Assembly: GCA_023423995.1 (NCBI GenBank)
Contig: JAFAEL010000211.1
Coordinates: forward strand, 1-5,773
Direction of reading: 5' to 3'
Source of the DNA: Pseudomonadota bacterium
Lineage (GTDB): Bacteria > Pseudomonadota > Alphaproteobacteria > Rhizobiales > Beijerinckiaceae
DNA: 5,773 nt
Position numbers and translations under genes: made by a program. The notes beneath the pieces were generated by a model that was not told the DNA's origin, did no database searches, and was given only the letters and a program-made list of their open reading frames with translations. Below are positions 5,403 to 5,773 of this stretch, piece by piece; position 1 is the stretch's first letter, and the number at the start of each line of letters is the position of its first letter.

Positions 5403-5773
5403 ATGTATCCAGAGGTCCTTCTGCACGTGGCCGGCGAGTGGCGCGGCGCCCGCTCGGGTGAAACACGCCCGATCGTGAATCCGGCGACCGCCGAGGAAAT
5501 CGGCCGCCATCCGGTTGCCGGCAAGGCGGACATGGACGAGGCCCTGGATGCAGCCGAGCGCGGCTTCAAGACCTGGCGCGCCGTCTCCGCCTTCGAGCGC
5601 AGCAAGATCATGCGCAAGGCCGCGAACCTGCTGCGGGAGCGCGTGGACGAGATCGCCCGGATCATGACGATCGAGCAGGGCAAGCCGATCGCCGAGGCCA
5701 AGGGCGAGACGCTCGCCGGTGCCGACACGATCGACTGGTTCGCCGAGGAGGCGCGCCGCGCCTATGGCCGTGT
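5403..5773 (+). CDS. NAD(P)-dependent aldehyde dehydrogenase, succinate-/alpha-ketoglutarate-semialdehyde type, C-terminal three quarters missing
   Basis: The first 123 residues of a family of about 480 are visible. They show the N-terminal start of the cofactor-binding domain: GEWR (11-14), the VNPATAEEIGRHPVAG block (25-40), an alternating Ala-rich helix with AAERGFKTWRA (50-60), MRKAANLLRER (70-80), and MTIEQGKPIAEAKGE (88-102) with ADTIDWFAEEARRAYGR at the end. This pattern is typical of GabD-like succinate-semialdehyde dehydrogenases and the closely related alpha-ketoglutarate-semialdehyde dehydrogenases. These oxidise a semialdehyde to succinate or alpha-ketoglutarate in the cytoplasm. 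The catalytic cysteine and glutamate lie beyond the window, so activity and substrate cannot be checked. The sugar-acid neighbours favour alpha-ketoglutarate semialdehyde, the last intermediate of oxidative aldarate and pentose pathways, but this is inference. It is separated from kdgK by 258 bp and probably has its own promoter. Confidence 0.88.
   Translation, partial: MYPEVLLHVAGEWRGARSGETRPIVNPATAEEIGRHPVAGKADMDEALDAAERGFKTWRAVSAFERSKIMRKAANLLRERVDEIARIMTIEQGKPIAEAKGETLAGADTIDWFAEEARRAYGR

Overview
The window is GC-rich and densely coding, with long antisense open frames caused by base composition. Codon use and protein content suggest an alphaproteobacterium, perhaps a member of the Hyphomicrobiales such as Methylobacterium. 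That is an impression from protein style, not a search result. It reads as a chromosomal catabolic region for sugar acids. I see no mobile element, CRISPR array, tRNA or rRNA.

Layout: on the minus strand, positions 1-1431 hold most of an altronate/galactarate dehydratase (UxaA family), running off the left edge. A 94-bp divergent gap carrying a 13-bp palindrome separates it from a plus-strand gene (1526-2131) for a small protein that looks like a divergent class I SAM-methyltransferase. Next comes a small exported Cys/Met-containing protein with an Asp/Arg-rich repeat tail (2278-2640). Then a tight gene pair follows: a GlcD/D-2-hydroxyglutarate-dehydrogenase-type FAD enzyme (2707-4188) and a PfkB-family 2-keto-3-deoxygluconate kinase (4191-5144), 2 nt apart. 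A 258-bp gap follows, with a perfect 16-bp palindrome and a possible small antisense membrane-protein ORF. The window ends inside an NAD(P)-dependent aldehyde dehydrogenase of the succinate-/alpha-ketoglutarate-semialdehyde type (5403 onward).

How they may work together: UxaA removes water from D-altronate to give 2-keto-3-deoxy-D-gluconate (KDG). KdgK phosphorylates KDG to KDPG, which enters the Entner-Doudoroff pathway. The FAD enzyme and the semialdehyde dehydrogenase could serve an oxidative branch toward alpha-ketoglutarate, or oxidise a D-2-hydroxy acid in the same diet. The first two steps rest on recognisable families; the oxidative branch is inference. No uronate isomerase, KDPG aldolase, transporter or regulator gene is visible here. 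I did not find a clearly new biological system. The most open items are the methyltransferase-like protein, the exported Cys/Met/Asp-Arg protein, the substrate of the FAD enzyme, and two palindromes in the promoter gaps.
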